From Bacteroidota bacterium (GTDB taxonomy: Bacteria > Bacteroidota > Ignavibacteria > UBA10030): 64,000 bases of DNA. Numbering within the stretch: the first letter of the stretch is position 1; each line of letters opens with the position of its first letter. Below, piece after piece: positions 34,939 to 44,551 of the stretch. The position numbers and the translations under genes were made by a program. Below the pieces are notes generated by a model that saw only the letters and a program-made list of their open reading frames with translations, was not told where the DNA came from and made no database searches. The stretch covers positions 1 to 64,000 of the forward strand of contig JAOAFT010000005.1 in the NCBI GenBank assembly GCA_026416125.1, in the 5' to 3' direction.

Positions 34939-35777
34939 TTTTCACCTCCGTGTGATTGTCTTAAAAACATGCGCAGTCCATCGTACAACGTTGGTTCCCA
35001 AACAGTAAAATGGGTTTTCCCAGAATCAATAGACCAGTGGAAATTCAAGCCACGGTAATTCCGCCGCGAAACTTGCTCAACGAAACGTTTGAACGGTTCA
35101 TAAAATCGACTTTTATCCTCTTCACTTCCTACAGTGATATAAAGATTCACTGGTAACGAATCACACTGCTGGGCATACAATTCCTCATAGGCAAAGAGAT
35201 TCATAGGGTTTCCGTTGAGCGGTGTTAGTTCGAGTATAGCTGGACTTGCGGCAATGTAATGCCTGAACCACTTTTTCGTATGTCGTACATCTTGAAAGAG
35301 AGCATAGAGTACAAAATAGCCACCAAACGATGATCCCCAGAGCAACCTTTCTTCAGTGAGACGATAATGTCGATAGAGATATGGTATGACTTCATCTCTA
35401 ATAAAACAGAAGAACCGCGCTGCTTCCGAAAGAAAATCTCTCTTTCGCTTTGTTTTGATGTCGTAAGAATCAGGGTAGCTAATTCCGACGATAACGACTT
35501 TTCGTATCACCCCTGAATTACTCAGTACTTGGATAGCAGAATGCTGAGGACGACGCCAATTCCCATCAGTAAGTATAACGAGAGGGTAATAGTAAGTTGT
35601 ATCGTTTTCGTAATCACAAGGTAAGGAAACATCAAGCAGAAAAGTATCCTGTACACACGACGAGTAAATCACCGTACTTGTATAGACAGACTCACCATGC
35701 TGTTGTCTACTTTCAACTTTACTTATCAACAAACAGATGATCGGAAATAGTACCTTTCGTTGTAACATTCTGCTCAT
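34935..35777 (-). CDS. Exported alpha/beta-hydrolase esterase (esterase D/Fes-like)
   Basis: A 280-residue protein with a short N-terminal hydrophobic leader (MSRMLQRKVLFPIICLLISK). The nucleophile elbow reads LLWGSSFGGYFVLYAL (GxSxGG), the Asp is likely in VILTDGNWR or later, and the His in SGKTHFTVWEP. PF00756-type enzymes remove acetyl, feruloyl or related esters from polysaccharides, or hydrolyse siderophore esters. Placement between GH2 and GH5 genes with a 4-base overlap favours a deacetylase for plant polysaccharide. Five bases separate it from GH2. Confidence 0.8.
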   Translation of the reverse strand: MSRMLQRKVLFPIICLLISKVESRQQHGESVYTSTVIYSSCVQDTFLLDVSLPCDYENDTTYYYPLVILTDGNWRRPQHSAIQVLSNSGVIRKVVIVGISYPDSYDIKTKRKRDFLSEAARFFCFIRDEVIPYLYRHYRLTEERLLWGSSFGGYFVLYALFQDVRHTKKWFRHYIAASPAILELTPLNGNPMNLFAYEELYAQQCDSLPVNLYITVGSEEDKSRFYEPFKRFVEQVSRRNYRGLNFHWSIDSGKTHFTVWEPTLYDGLRMFLRQSHGGEK

Positions 35778-35782
35778 ATTTT

Positions 35783-38698
35783 CTATTGTTGAACTGTTGG
35801 TACGTGTGGTCGAACCTTTGCTTTTACTGATTGAAGTCTAACTGTCCCACTTTTCAAAGAAGGCGATGTTCCAATAAGTACAATACTCCCAGGAATCTCT
35901 GTTGCTTGTATAAGCACTTGAGCGTATCCATTAAAGGTCTTCCGCTTCCACTGTTGTGCTGGTACAATAATTTGGATCAACCCAGGATTTGTATTTAAAT
36001 TATCGTACAGGAATCGTGGTATGAGTGGTGGACCAATAACAGTGTAACTATTTTCCCCTTTCCAGAGAATTGATAGTGGCACAGTATATCCATTCAGTCG
36101 TTCACCCCGTCGAAGATTCGATGCTATACGATGTCCATTGATATAAATAACTTGCTCTTCACAGAGAATTTGTGGCCAGAGCACAACACTCATCTTTGGT
36201 GTGATTGTAGGAATTGTAAATGTTCCTCTAATAACAACGTATGGATAGTCTTGATGCGGTTTAAGCGCGTAGTTTCCTTGTTCATCAACCATTGGTTGCC
36301 ACTGTGTATGATTGTACATTGGATCTACCTCTTCATAGTGATCTTTTCGAGAAACGTTTATTCCTCGAAGATTTTCAATGCACACATGAGTAATTTCATC
36401 GAGGTACTTCTCGGGTTCGTGGGATGCTGGATCTCCATTCCCGACACCAAGTATACGTCCTGGCCCTTGAATGGAGAAAGTAATCTCTTCCTGAGCTGTT
36501 GGTACAACAGTACCATGTTCATCAACAATTTGAACTGTGATTACACATACATCCTCATTATTCGCTGCAAGATTTTTTTTATCTGCAATAAGTTCTATAG
36601 CAACAGATTTACCCGTTGTATGACGTGTTGTGGTAATGACCTTCTTCCCTTGTTTATACCCATGAGCAATGAGTGTTCCTTTTCTAAATGGAATAAGCCA
36701 TTCGCAATGTGAATATTGTGGCACACGTTTCACTCCGACACATTGTTTATTAAGAACAAGTTCTATGGAATCGCAATTCGTGTAACACCAAACAGCTACT
36801 GTGTCTCCATCTGACCAATTCCAGTGTGGAAAAATATGAAGTACAGTGTCAATCGTCCATTGTGCCTTTAGATAGTAGTACATATCTTTTGGAAATCCAC
36901 ATAAATCAAGAATTCCGTACTGTGATGTAACCTGTGGCCATCCAAACGGTGAACACTCACCTCGATAATCAAACCCAGTCCAGTAAAATAAGCCTGCTAA
37001 GAATCGCCTCTCAGCGTAAAACCGGAACCCCTTTTCGATGCTTAAACCATCGGGATTTTCTCGATCGATTTGTGCGAGGTGACCCTTTTGAGGATGAGTT
37101 TTATACACTCCTCGTGTCCCACGTGATGTGCTTTCTTCTGTTCCGAGTGAAGGTTGATAAGGAAACTCTCTGTGGTGCTTATCAATGTCACCATTAAAAA
37201 TGTAATTGTACCCCATAACCTGTTGAACGGTTGAAATCCCTTTTCCCCAACCACCACTATTTGCATATGTGACTGGCCTTGTTGGATCGAGTAATTGAAC
37301 ATAGTGCTGCATAGCGGATGCTATACGAACACCATAGTCATTCCCTTCTATTGCCCACTCTTCGTTGCCAATCGACCACAGAATTATTGATGGATGATTA
37401 CGACCACGGAGTACCATTCGTTTGAGGTACTCTCGATACTTTTCTGTTGCACCCATTAACCGATTTTCATCAATTACCAACATGCCCAGACGATCGCATA
37501 TATCGAGTAGTTCAGGGGTTGCCGGATTGTGTGCACTTCGGTACGCATTACACCCCATTTCTTTCAATCGACGAATTCGAAATTCAAGTAACGCATCAGG
37601 AAGTGCAACACCAACACCTGCGTGGTCTTGGTGGTTGTTTGTCCCCTTTAATAGAACGTGTTTTCCATTTAAGAAAAAACCGTTTTGAGGATCAAAGTGA
37701 ATAGTACGAATACCAAATGGTATGAGAATGGAGTCAATTGTTTTCCCATCTACTCGTAAAAGTACTGAGAACGTATAAAGATATGGCGTTTCAATAGACC
37801 ATAGGCGTGGTCGTTGAACAAACACAGAATCCTTGATGAGGTATTCTGAAAAAGCGGGTATCCTTATCTGCTGTATGCGTTTTTTTGATGCATGACGTCC
37901 ATCTTGCTCAAAAATAACGTATTCTACCGTACACTGTTGTGAAACTGATTGTCGATTTAAAACAGGTACATCAACAACCACAGAAGCATTACCATTTGCA
38001 ATAGATGAACGAACAAAAACCGCGTCATCCACAACATGTAATGGATTCAATACTTGTAACCATACATGACGATAAATCCCTGCACCTTCATAGAACCAGC
38101 CCTCTTCCATTGTTGCATCTACACGTACGGAAACGACATTGACACTACCATATTCAATGTACTCAGTAACATCAAAAGAAAATCCATAGTATCCACTCTG
38201 TTCTTCTCCGAGGTAAAACCCATTGAACCACACGGTAGCATTTCGAAAAACACCATCGAATTTTAAAATGAACCGTTTCCCAAATTCTGTTGTTGGTACA
38301 ACAAACGTCTTACGATACCAACCAATACTCCACTGTGGAAATTTTTTCCCAACTGGTTTGTAGCCATGGCTATAACTTGCTGTTGAATCGAATGGAAGTT
38401 CAACTGCCCAATCGTGAGGAAGATTAAGCGTGCGCCAACTTCTATCATCAAAATCTTTTGCTGCTGGCCCATCACCGAATCCAGCTTTTGCTAAGTACGA
38501 GAAATAGTTCGTATTGTGGTAAAAATCTCTCTCAGAACTTGTTCTATGGCCGAAGGCGAATTTCCATCCAAAATCCATAAGTAAGTGTTGCCGAGGGAGA
38601 GCTGATATAAATTGTGCTGAACAGACAGTCCAACCACTCAACAAAAGAGCCACACTTACTTTTTTGAGCTTAACCACTCTCAATTGCATAGAATACAC
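35783..38698 (-). CDS. Exported GH2 glycosidase (beta-galactosidase-like)
   Basis: A 971-residue protein. After a signal peptide (VSVALLLSGWTVCSA) come the sugar-binding and immunoglobulin-like domains and the TIM barrel, where the acid/base Glu is in LWSIGNEEWA and the nucleophile Glu in GTEESTSRGTRGVY, the arrangement of Bacteroidota-type GH2 beta-galactosidases. A C-terminal Ig-like domain follows (SVAIELIADKKNLAANNEDV), as in Bacteroides enzymes of this kind. Beta-mannosidase or beta-glucuronidase activity cannot be excluded. The ATG at 38698 or at 38689 (MQLRVV) may be the start. It follows GH27 by 5 bases. Confidence 0.85.
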   Translation of the reverse strand: MYSMQLRVVKLKKVSVALLLSGWTVCSAQFISALPRQHLLMDFGWKFAFGHRTSSERDFYHNTNYFSYLAKAGFGDGPAAKDFDDRSWRTLNLPHDWAVELPFDSTASYSHGYKPVGKKFPQWSIGWYRKTFVVPTTEFGKRFILKFDGVFRNATVWFNGFYLGEEQSGYYGFSFDVTEYIEYGSVNVVSVRVDATMEEGWFYEGAGIYRHVWLQVLNPLHVVDDAVFVRSSIANGNASVVVDVPVLNRQSVSQQCTVEYVIFEQDGRHASKKRIQQIRIPAFSEYLIKDSVFVQRPRLWSIETPYLYTFSVLLRVDGKTIDSILIPFGIRTIHFDPQNGFFLNGKHVLLKGTNNHQDHAGVGVALPDALLEFRIRRLKEMGCNAYRSAHNPATPELLDICDRLGMLVIDENRLMGATEKYREYLKRMVLRGRNHPSIILWSIGNEEWAIEGNDYGVRIASAMQHYVQLLDPTRPVTYANSGGWGKGISTVQQVMGYNYIFNGDIDKHHREFPYQPSLGTEESTSRGTRGVYKTHPQKGHLAQIDRENPDGLSIEKGFRFYAERRFLAGLFYWTGFDYRGECSPFGWPQVTSQYGILDLCGFPKDMYYYLKAQWTIDTVLHIFPHWNWSDGDTVAVWCYTNCDSIELVLNKQCVGVKRVPQYSHCEWLIPFRKGTLIAHGYKQGKKVITTTRHTTGKSVAIELIADKKNLAANNEDVCVITVQIVDEHGTVVPTAQEEITFSIQGPGRILGVGNGDPASHEPEKYLDEITHVCIENLRGINVSRKDHYEEVDPMYNHTQWQPMVDEQGNYALKPHQDYPYVVIRGTFTIPTITPKMSVVLWPQILCEEQVIYINGHRIASNLRRGERLNGYTVPLSILWKGENSYTVIGPPLIPRFLYDNLNTNPGLIQIIVPAQQWKRKTFNGYAQVLIQATEIPGSIVLIGTSPSLKSGTVRLQSVKAKVRPHVPTVQQ

Positions 38699-38703
38699 TC
38701 ACC

Positions 38704-39936
38704 TTACTGAACATTCTGTGGGTGGATTAGTCGAACAAGGAGAACATCATGGATACCAACTTCTCCGACGAGAGGTTTCTGAGTTGTACCAATATTCTTC
38801 TTTGCCCAGACGTCACGGACAATGAAATGTATGCTCTGCGTGTCGAGGGTACGTTTTGAAATATCGTCTGTAATCCAATGTTTTGACCAATCGAATTGTA
38901 TCTTTCGCTTTACCTCTGAACGATTGAGAAAACATACAGCCCAATCGTTATTTTTCAAAGGTTTAATCCAAACTTCAACTCCTTGGTAATTATCAATGAA
39001 TTTCATTCCCTGAATGCCAAGAGAGTCTTGATCGATTGCAATTACCTCCTTATTCGTTAAAATTTCAATTGTCTCTTTTGACATTGTCCGTAAATCGTTT
39101 CCAGCAATGAGAGGTGCAGCCATCATACACCAGAGACTAAAATGTGCTCGATCTTCGGCAGTTGTCATACCACGACCTACTTCAAGCATGTCAGGATCAT
39201 TCCAATGATCTGGTCCAGCATACTGTCGTATTCCTCGTCTCATATCGACTATTTTTAATACTCCCCACGACGACCACGAACCATGGTTTACTTCACAATC
39301 AAAACAATCAATAATATCACCTGTTGTACGCCAGAGGTGTCCAACTTCTTTTGCCCACTCCCACGGTTTTGTATCACCCCACTCACAAATACTAAACACA
39401 ATGGGCCGACCTGCAGCGTAGAGTGCATCGCGCATTGTTGTGTACGCTCCGATTGAATTTAGCCCTTCTGTATAGCACCAATCATACTTGAGGTAATCGA
39501 CACCCCATTGGGCATATGTATAAGCATCTTGGTATTCATGACCACGGCTTCCCGGGCGACCTCCGCATGTTTTACTCCCTGCACAAGAATAAAGACCAAA
39601 CTTTAAGCCTTTTGAATGAACATAATCGGCAAGTGCTTTCATACCTGATGGGAAACGATTTCGATCGGGATGAATGAACCCAAGACTATCGCGCTCTCCT
39701 TGCCAACAGTCATCTATAATAACGTATTGATACCCAGCATCCTTCATTCCGCTGGTGACCATTGCATCTGCCATTTCTCGTATGAGTTGCTCATCGACGT
39801 TGCATTTAAAAGTATTCCAACTATTCCAGCCCATCGGTGGTGTAAGAGCGAGCCCCTTGAATTTTTGTGAAAATCCAAAAGAATAAAAAACAATAATCGC
39901 AAAACCGATGAAACTCCATTGCTTTGTGAATCTCAT
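38704..39936 (-). CDS. Exported GH27 alpha-galactosidase
   Basis: A 410-residue enzyme with a signal peptide (MRFTKQWSFIGFAIIVFYSFGFS). The GH27 signature LTPPMGWNSWN is at the start of the mature protein; the nucleophile Asp is in YLKYDWCYTEG and the acid/base Asp is in PDHWNDPDMLEVG. It releases terminal alpha-galactose from galactomannan, galactoglucomannan or raffinose-type sugars. The C-terminal antiparallel beta domain is complete. It is first in the run with GH2, esterase and GH5, and a terminator separates it from the GH105 gene. Confidence 0.92.
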   Translation of the reverse strand: MRFTKQWSFIGFAIIVFYSFGFSQKFKGLALTPPMGWNSWNTFKCNVDEQLIREMADAMVTSGMKDAGYQYVIIDDCWQGERDSLGFIHPDRNRFPSGMKALADYVHSKGLKFGLYSCAGSKTCGGRPGSRGHEYQDAYTYAQWGVDYLKYDWCYTEGLNSIGAYTTMRDALYAAGRPIVFSICEWGDTKPWEWAKEVGHLWRTTGDIIDCFDCEVNHGSWSSWGVLKIVDMRRGIRQYAGPDHWNDPDMLEVGRGMTTAEDRAHFSLWCMMAAPLIAGNDLRTMSKETIEILTNKEVIAIDQDSLGIQGMKFIDNYQGVEVWIKPLKNNDWAVCFLNRSEVKRKIQFDWSKHWITDDISKRTLDTQSIHFIVRDVWAKKNIGTTQKPLVGEVGIHDVLLVRLIHPQNVQ

Positions 39937-40090
39937 AGGTACGCCCTCTTAATATTATGAAAATGATAAGTACTTTCTCTCATTTTGATACTGTTAAGAA
40001 ATAGGTACCGCGAATACAGTCAAAAAAAGCTACTTCTTACGCTGAAAATGTATTTACTACACTAAATACTACAACTCTTATGCCGTTAAC

Positions 40091-40133
40091 AAAAAAGCCC
40101 CCATGCACTGGGATGAACCAGCACATGGGAGCT
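40091..40133 (-). terminator. Rho-independent terminator after the GH105 gene
   Basis: A long stem (40096-40111 pairing with 40118-40133, with one bulge and a wobble), followed on the minus strand by TTTTTTGTTAAC. It lies 22 bases after the GH105 stop. Confidence 0.8.
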
Positions 40134-40154
40134 GTGCCACCCTAATAATTTTTG

Positions 40155-41522
40155 TTACTTTACATCAGAACGAAGTCTGTAGTGGTATGCACGATTACTT
40201 AATCGAATGGAAAGTTTTTCATTTTGAACAAGAGCAAGCATTTCCGCAGCAGCGAAAATTACTGGTCCGTACCCGTGTGACGCTGCTACTGATGTAGGTC
40301 GGTGGTAATAGTAGACAATATCATTAGCAAACGTCGTACCCCAACACGTCCCTTCAACCTCACCATTTTCTTTTACCTTTGTTGCAAGGGCATTCCAACC
40401 TGCTTGTGCAACAGGACCATACGTATAATCAACCCATCCTTTATTAATCGCATGTGCTATTGAATAGACAAACATCGCAGTTGAGGAGGTCTCTTCAAAA
40501 CTGTCATTTTTATCGAGAAGATTGTGCCACAATCCATTCTTACCTTGAACTTCCGCCACACCCTGTACATGCTCGCGGAGAAGCCTGAGTATATCCATGC
40601 GTCCTTCGTAATGTTCCGGTAAAACATCAAGCAATTCTACAATTGCCATCATAACCCATCCATTGGCGCGCGCCCAATAGAAATTTGGGTCATTTTCACA
40701 GTGTACGTTGAATCCGTGATCAAACAATTTCTTCTCTGGTCGCCAAAGGTACTTCTTCATTTGTCGGACTTGATGTACAGCATCATCGTAATATTTCTTG
40801 TTTCCGGTTAAGTGTCCCATCTGTGCTAGAAATGGAATGCACATATATGCATCATCTGCCCATACTGATTGTGCTTGTGGTCGTTGTCGTGCCAAGGTAC
40901 CATCGGAGAGCCGAAATTGTTTATTCGATATGTAGTCTGCAATGTGATTGATAAGTGGTAATAAGCGTTCATCGTTTGTTACTTTGTAAAGTTTGATGAG
41001 CGCAGCCCCCATTGCTCCACAATCATCGAGCGACCGTGTATGAAGGATTGGTTCGTATGCATTCTTCTGTTCACCAAAGAGGGAATCGATCTTCTTAAAG
41101 TACGGGAGCCATGTGAGTATGAAGTTTATACTTTTTTGTGGATAATTCCGATACGTTATATCATTTGTGGTCTCAGCAGCACGAAGCATTGCGGCATATG
41201 TTACCCCACTTGTGTATCCCCATAACGAAATAACATCGTTCCCACTCCGCTCAAAATCTGCAGTTGCAATAACTTGCTTCATCGTCGTAATTTCTTTACC
41301 TGTTTTCTTATCAATCACTCGTACAAGTGGTGCTTTATCAAAGTAAGCATACACCCGGTTAAGAACATTTTTAATACTTTCTGGTGTGGGAAGGACATAC
41401 GGTATAGTATACACACCTGCGCCGGGGTCTGGTTGGCTTCCTTCTTGCTGTGCAAGACTAGGGATAGTCCATGGTAGCGTAACGACAAGGCCATAAAGAA
41501 GATTTCGTACATACTTCATCAT
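40155..41522 (-). CDS. Exported unsaturated rhamnogalacturonyl/glucuronyl hydrolase (GH105/GH88 family)
   Basis: A 455-residue protein with a signal peptide (LLYGLVVTLPWTIPSLA). The (alpha/alpha)6 barrel shows the catalytic Asp region SLDDCGAMGAAL, plus DDAYMCIPFL, and RANGWVMMAIVELL in place of the RGNGW block. The enzymes hydrate the unsaturated uronyl residue left by pectin lyases and so release the sugar. Catalytic assignment to GH105 rather than GH88 is by overall likeness. It is followed by a strong terminator and preceded at 18 bases by a PPC-domain gene, so the two form a unit. Confidence 0.82.
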   Translation of the reverse strand: MMKYVRNLLYGLVVTLPWTIPSLAQQEGSQPDPGAGVYTIPYVLPTPESIKNVLNRVYAYFDKAPLVRVIDKKTGKEITTMKQVIATADFERSGNDVISLWGYTSGVTYAAMLRAAETTNDITYRNYPQKSINFILTWLPYFKKIDSLFGEQKNAYEPILHTRSLDDCGAMGAALIKLYKVTNDERLLPLINHIADYISNKQFRLSDGTLARQRPQAQSVWADDAYMCIPFLAQMGHLTGNKKYYDDAVHQVRQMKKYLWRPEKKLFDHGFNVHCENDPNFYWARANGWVMMAIVELLDVLPEHYEGRMDILRLLREHVQGVAEVQGKNGLWHNLLDKNDSFEETSSTAMFVYSIAHAINKGWVDYTYGPVAQAGWNALATKVKENGEVEGTCWGTTFANDIVYYYHRPTSVAASHGYGPVIFAAAEMLALVQNEKLSIRLSNRAYHYRLRSDVK

Positions 41523-41539
41523 AGATTCATCCTTTCATG

Positions 41540-42082
41540 TTATCGATAGTACTTATCATCGATCTTTCGAAGATCAATATCTTCTCCAAGAATACCGATT
41601 GTAATTATTGCAAATGTAAAAACAGTTGTACCTTCTTCAAGGTGTCCACCAAAAGCAGTATTACTATTGGATAAGGTTATATGTGCATGGACACGTCCAT
41701 CGATAATATACCCATTCATACTGAGTATATCTGCTGGTACATTGGAGTTGCGGATAAACTCATTTCGAGTTGGAAATGCTGTATTATGAATGACGTGAAA
41801 ATGATAGGCTGTCACTGAGCCGATTGCCGAGAGAATAACGGCGTTGTTGATCGATTGTCGCTTGACAACATCGCGGAGTTCTTTCAAAATATCTGCTTGA
41901 TACTTCAACCGTACAATGAGCACAGAAGAAAACTTTGATGGATACACAAGAGCATTCGGAATTGAATCATTGTTAGGTTTTGTATCAAATTCAGTTGGTG
42001 GATTCTGTAAAATGGTACGTACTTCTTGTGCCGACAGTACAAATGAAACCATAAAAAAGACTATGGAAAGAGAGCGGACCAT
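41540..42082 (-). CDS. PPC/DUF296-domain protein with signal peptide
   Basis: A 180-residue protein. A signal peptide (MVRSLSIVFFMVSFVLSA) is followed by a spacer and a PPC domain (about residues 55-170) with the family block VILSAIGSVTAYHFHV and DGRVHAHITLSNSNTAFGGHL. The paired His and the GGH loop fit the metal/trimer site of bacterial PPC proteins, which are otherwise cytoplasmic; plant relatives are AHL DNA-binding proteins. The export signal is unusual. It starts the GH105 unit, so a role at the cell surface with pectin-derived sugars is a possibility. Confidence 0.75.
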   Translation of the reverse strand: MVRSLSIVFFMVSFVLSAQEVRTILQNPPTEFDTKPNNDSIPNALVYPSKFSSVLIVRLKYQADILKELRDVVKRQSINNAVILSAIGSVTAYHFHVIHNTAFPTRNEFIRNSNVPADILSMNGYIIDGRVHAHITLSNSNTAFGGHLEEGTTVFTFAIITIGILGEDIDLRKIDDKYYR

Positions 42083-42155
42083 ACTTCAATCCTTTCACTT
42101 CGGAGTGATGTTATAGTTACTCCTCTCGCACACGCAACGAGAGAAGTGTAAAGAA

Positions 42156-43400
42156 TTAATCAAAAACATGGACGAAAAGTCCATCTCGGAGCTTTGGTTC
42201 AAACCACGTCGATTTTGGTGGCATAATTTTTCCGGCATCTGCAATACGCATGAGTTCATCCATTGATGGTGGACACATGCTAAATGCTACCTGCATTTCA
42301 CCAGAATCAACGCGGCGTTCAAGCTCACGCAAACCACGAATTCCACCAACAAAGTCGATTCTCTTATCCGTTCGTGGGTCATGAATTCCCAAAATAGAAT
42401 CCAACACATATCGCTGAAGTATTGCAACATCGAGCGACTCAATCGGGTCGTCAATTGCTTTCAGTTGTGCATCAGCCTCAAGAATGTACCATTCATGATC
42501 AAGATACATCCCGATTGTTCCTTTAACTTTTGGTCGCACTTGTTCTAATGATGGAGTTACGCGAAAATGTTCTTCTAATCGCTTGAGAAATTCTTCCTTT
42601 GTTAACCCATGCAAGTCCTTCACGAGGCGATTGTAGTCTAAAATCTTCAATTGTGAAGCTGGAAAGTACACAGCAAGAAAGAAGTTATACTCTTCTTGAC
42701 CAGTATGGTTTGGATTAACAGCAGCACGTTCTTGTGCAACCGTCACTGCAGCAGCTGAACGATGGTGACCATCGGCAATATAGAGTTCTCGTACCTGGCT
42801 TTGAAAGATCGATACAATGTTTTGAATTGTACTTTTTTCCCGAATAACCCAACACTGGTGTCGAACACCATCTGAGGCAACGTGATCATTCTCTGGAGCT
42901 TCTTGTACAATTGAAGTAACAATTGTATTAATTTCAGGATTATCGCGGTACGTTAAAAAAATTGGCCCTGAATGTGATTTCGTTACTCGGATGTGTTCGC
43001 ACCGATCTTCTTCTTTATCTTTCCTTGTGAGTTCATGTTTCTTGATGATGTTTAGCCTATACTCTTCAACTGACGCACATCCAACTAATCCGTACTGGGT
43101 ACGGTCACCCATTGTTTGAGCGTATACGTACAAGTACGGTTCTGGATCTTGAACAAGAATTTCATCGCGAATAAGCTTTTCGAAGTTCTCTTTTGCTTTT
43201 TGGTATACGCGTGGATCTGTAACCGGAATTGATGGATCGAGATCAACTTCAGCTTTCCCAACATGAAGGAACGAGAGAGGATGCCCTTTTACCTCCTCTC
43301 TCGCTTCTTCGGAATTCAGAACATCATAGGGCTTCGCTGCAACTTCTGCAGCATACTCTGGTTTCGGCCGATATGCAGCGAATGGACGTATTATTGCCAT
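42156..43400 (-). CDS. DUF1015 domain protein
   Basis: A 414-residue protein starting MAIIRPFAAYRPKPEYAAEV, with the DUF1015 blocks AAKPYDVLNSEEAR, KSHSGPIFLTY and YIADGHHRSAAA. No reaction is established for the family; I recall it beside serA and serC in several phyla, as here. The conserved His-rich DGHHR segment could be a catalytic or metal site. It follows serA by 15 bases on the same strand. A short 6-pair hairpin (42123-42143) lies after its stop, without a T run. Confidence 0.88.
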   Translation of the reverse strand: MAIIRPFAAYRPKPEYAAEVAAKPYDVLNSEEAREEVKGHPLSFLHVGKAEVDLDPSIPVTDPRVYQKAKENFEKLIRDEILVQDPEPYLYVYAQTMGDRTQYGLVGCASVEEYRLNIIKKHELTRKDKEEDRCEHIRVTKSHSGPIFLTYRDNPEINTIVTSIVQEAPENDHVASDGVRHQCWVIREKSTIQNIVSIFQSQVRELYIADGHHRSAAAVTVAQERAAVNPNHTGQEEYNFFLAVYFPASQLKILDYNRLVKDLHGLTKEEFLKRLEEHFRVTPSLEQVRPKVKGTIGMYLDHEWYILEADAQLKAIDDPIESLDVAILQRYVLDSILGIHDPRTDKRIDFVGGIRGLRELERRVDSGEMQVAFSMCPPSMDELMRIADAGKIMPPKSTWFEPKLRDGLFVHVFD

Positions 43401-43415
43401 TCAAACACTCCTTAC

Positions 43416-44333
43416 TTATCCTTTGAGTCCACTGAGTGCTTTGTTTATCTTTTCTGCTATTTCGATTCCAATACGATCTTGTGCTTCTTCCGTCGATCCA
43501 CCAATGTGTGGTGATACACTCACACGGGGATGCTGGATCAATGCTTGCTGAGCTTCTGTAGGTGGTTCGTTTACAAAGACATCGAGTCCTGCTCCTCCTA
43601 CTTTCCCACTGTTGAGCGCTTCGAGTAACGCTCCCTCGTCCACAACACCACCCCGTGCACAATTAATGAGAATAACACCTGGTTTCATCATTTCAAATTC
43701 GTTCTTACCAATGACCGGACCCACTTTTTTGTCGTATGGTAAATGCAATGTGATAAAATCAGACTCCTTCAGTACACGTTCCTTCGTAGTAATTTCGATG
43801 AAGAAATCCATTGGTGAGAGGAGTGGATCGTATGCGAGCACTTGCATACCGAACGCGAGCGCACGTCTGGCAACTTCTTTCCCAATGTTCCCCAATCCTA
43901 AAATGCCAAGTTTCTTCTTGTAAAGTTCAATTCCCTTGCTGTACTCTTTCTTTGGCCATTTTCCTTGACGCATTTCCATGGTACTAACGTGGAGGAAGCG
44001 ACATAGTGCAAGCATATGAGCAAAGGTAAGCTCTGCAACCGAAATTGCCGATGCACCTGGTGTGTTGAGTACAACAATTCCTTTTGCTTTTGCAGTTTCA
44101 ACATCGATGTTATCAACTCCCACACCACCACGAGCAATAACCTTGAGATTTTTTCCAGCTTCAATTACTTCTTTTGTTACTTTCGTTGCGGATCGAACAA
44201 GAATACAATCGTACTCCCCAATCTTCTGGAGAAGTTCTTCAGGTTTGAGCGTGAGCATATCCACTTGGTATCCAGCATCGGTCAGTATCTTGACCCCTTC
44301 TTTTGACATCCCATCAGTGACGAGTATTTTCAT
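43416..44333 (-). CDS. serA: D-3-phosphoglycerate dehydrogenase, short form
   Basis: A 305-residue 2-hydroxyacid dehydrogenase. The NAD motif is LGILGLGNIGKEVARRA, the catalytic Arg, Glu and His are in SATKVTKE/RSATK, NCARGGVVDE and HIGGSTEEA. It oxidises 3-phosphoglycerate to 3-phosphohydroxypyruvate, step one of serine synthesis. It lacks the C-terminal ACT domain of longer SerA, so serine feedback through that domain is absent. The frame extends to 44444; the AAGGAG ahead of the ATG at 44333 decides the start. It faces serC divergently across 218 bases. Confidence 0.92.
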   Translation of the reverse strand: MKILVTDGMSKEGVKILTDAGYQVDMLTLKPEELLQKIGEYDCILVRSATKVTKEVIEAGKNLKVIARGGVGVDNIDVETAKAKGIVVLNTPGASAISVAELTFAHMLALCRFLHVSTMEMRQGKWPKKEYSKGIELYKKKLGILGLGNIGKEVARRALAFGMQVLAYDPLLSPMDFFIEITTKERVLKESDFITLHLPYDKKVGPVIGKNEFEMMKPGVILINCARGGVVDEGALLEALNSGKVGGAGLDVFVNEPPTEAQQALIQHPRVSVSPHIGGSTEEAQDRIGIEIAEKINKALSGLKG

Positions 44334-44551
44334 AGAGTACTCCTTATGATTTAGTCTTACAATCTGTGATTTATTGGTCTTCGTTTTCGCCCAGCCTTCA
44401 TCGCTCCTAGTATAACGAAAAATGGGGTAACCCTCAACGTCCATTGCTTATAAAAAAAATAAAAATTTTTGTAGAAAAGAATTAGAAATATTGGTATGTT
44501 TTGGAAGTGACATTAAGAAAATAATGTTCATCAACCAAGGAGTATGTAACC

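Noticed and set aside
29521-42082. Canonical Bacteroidota polysaccharide utilisation locus
   Set aside because: No SusC-like receptor, SusD lipoprotein or hybrid two-component sensor occurs in the run; the only TonB receptor is in the nickel operon.
42123-42143. Hairpin after the DUF1015 gene as a terminator
   Set aside because: The 6-pair stem has no T run on either side; not strong enough to call.
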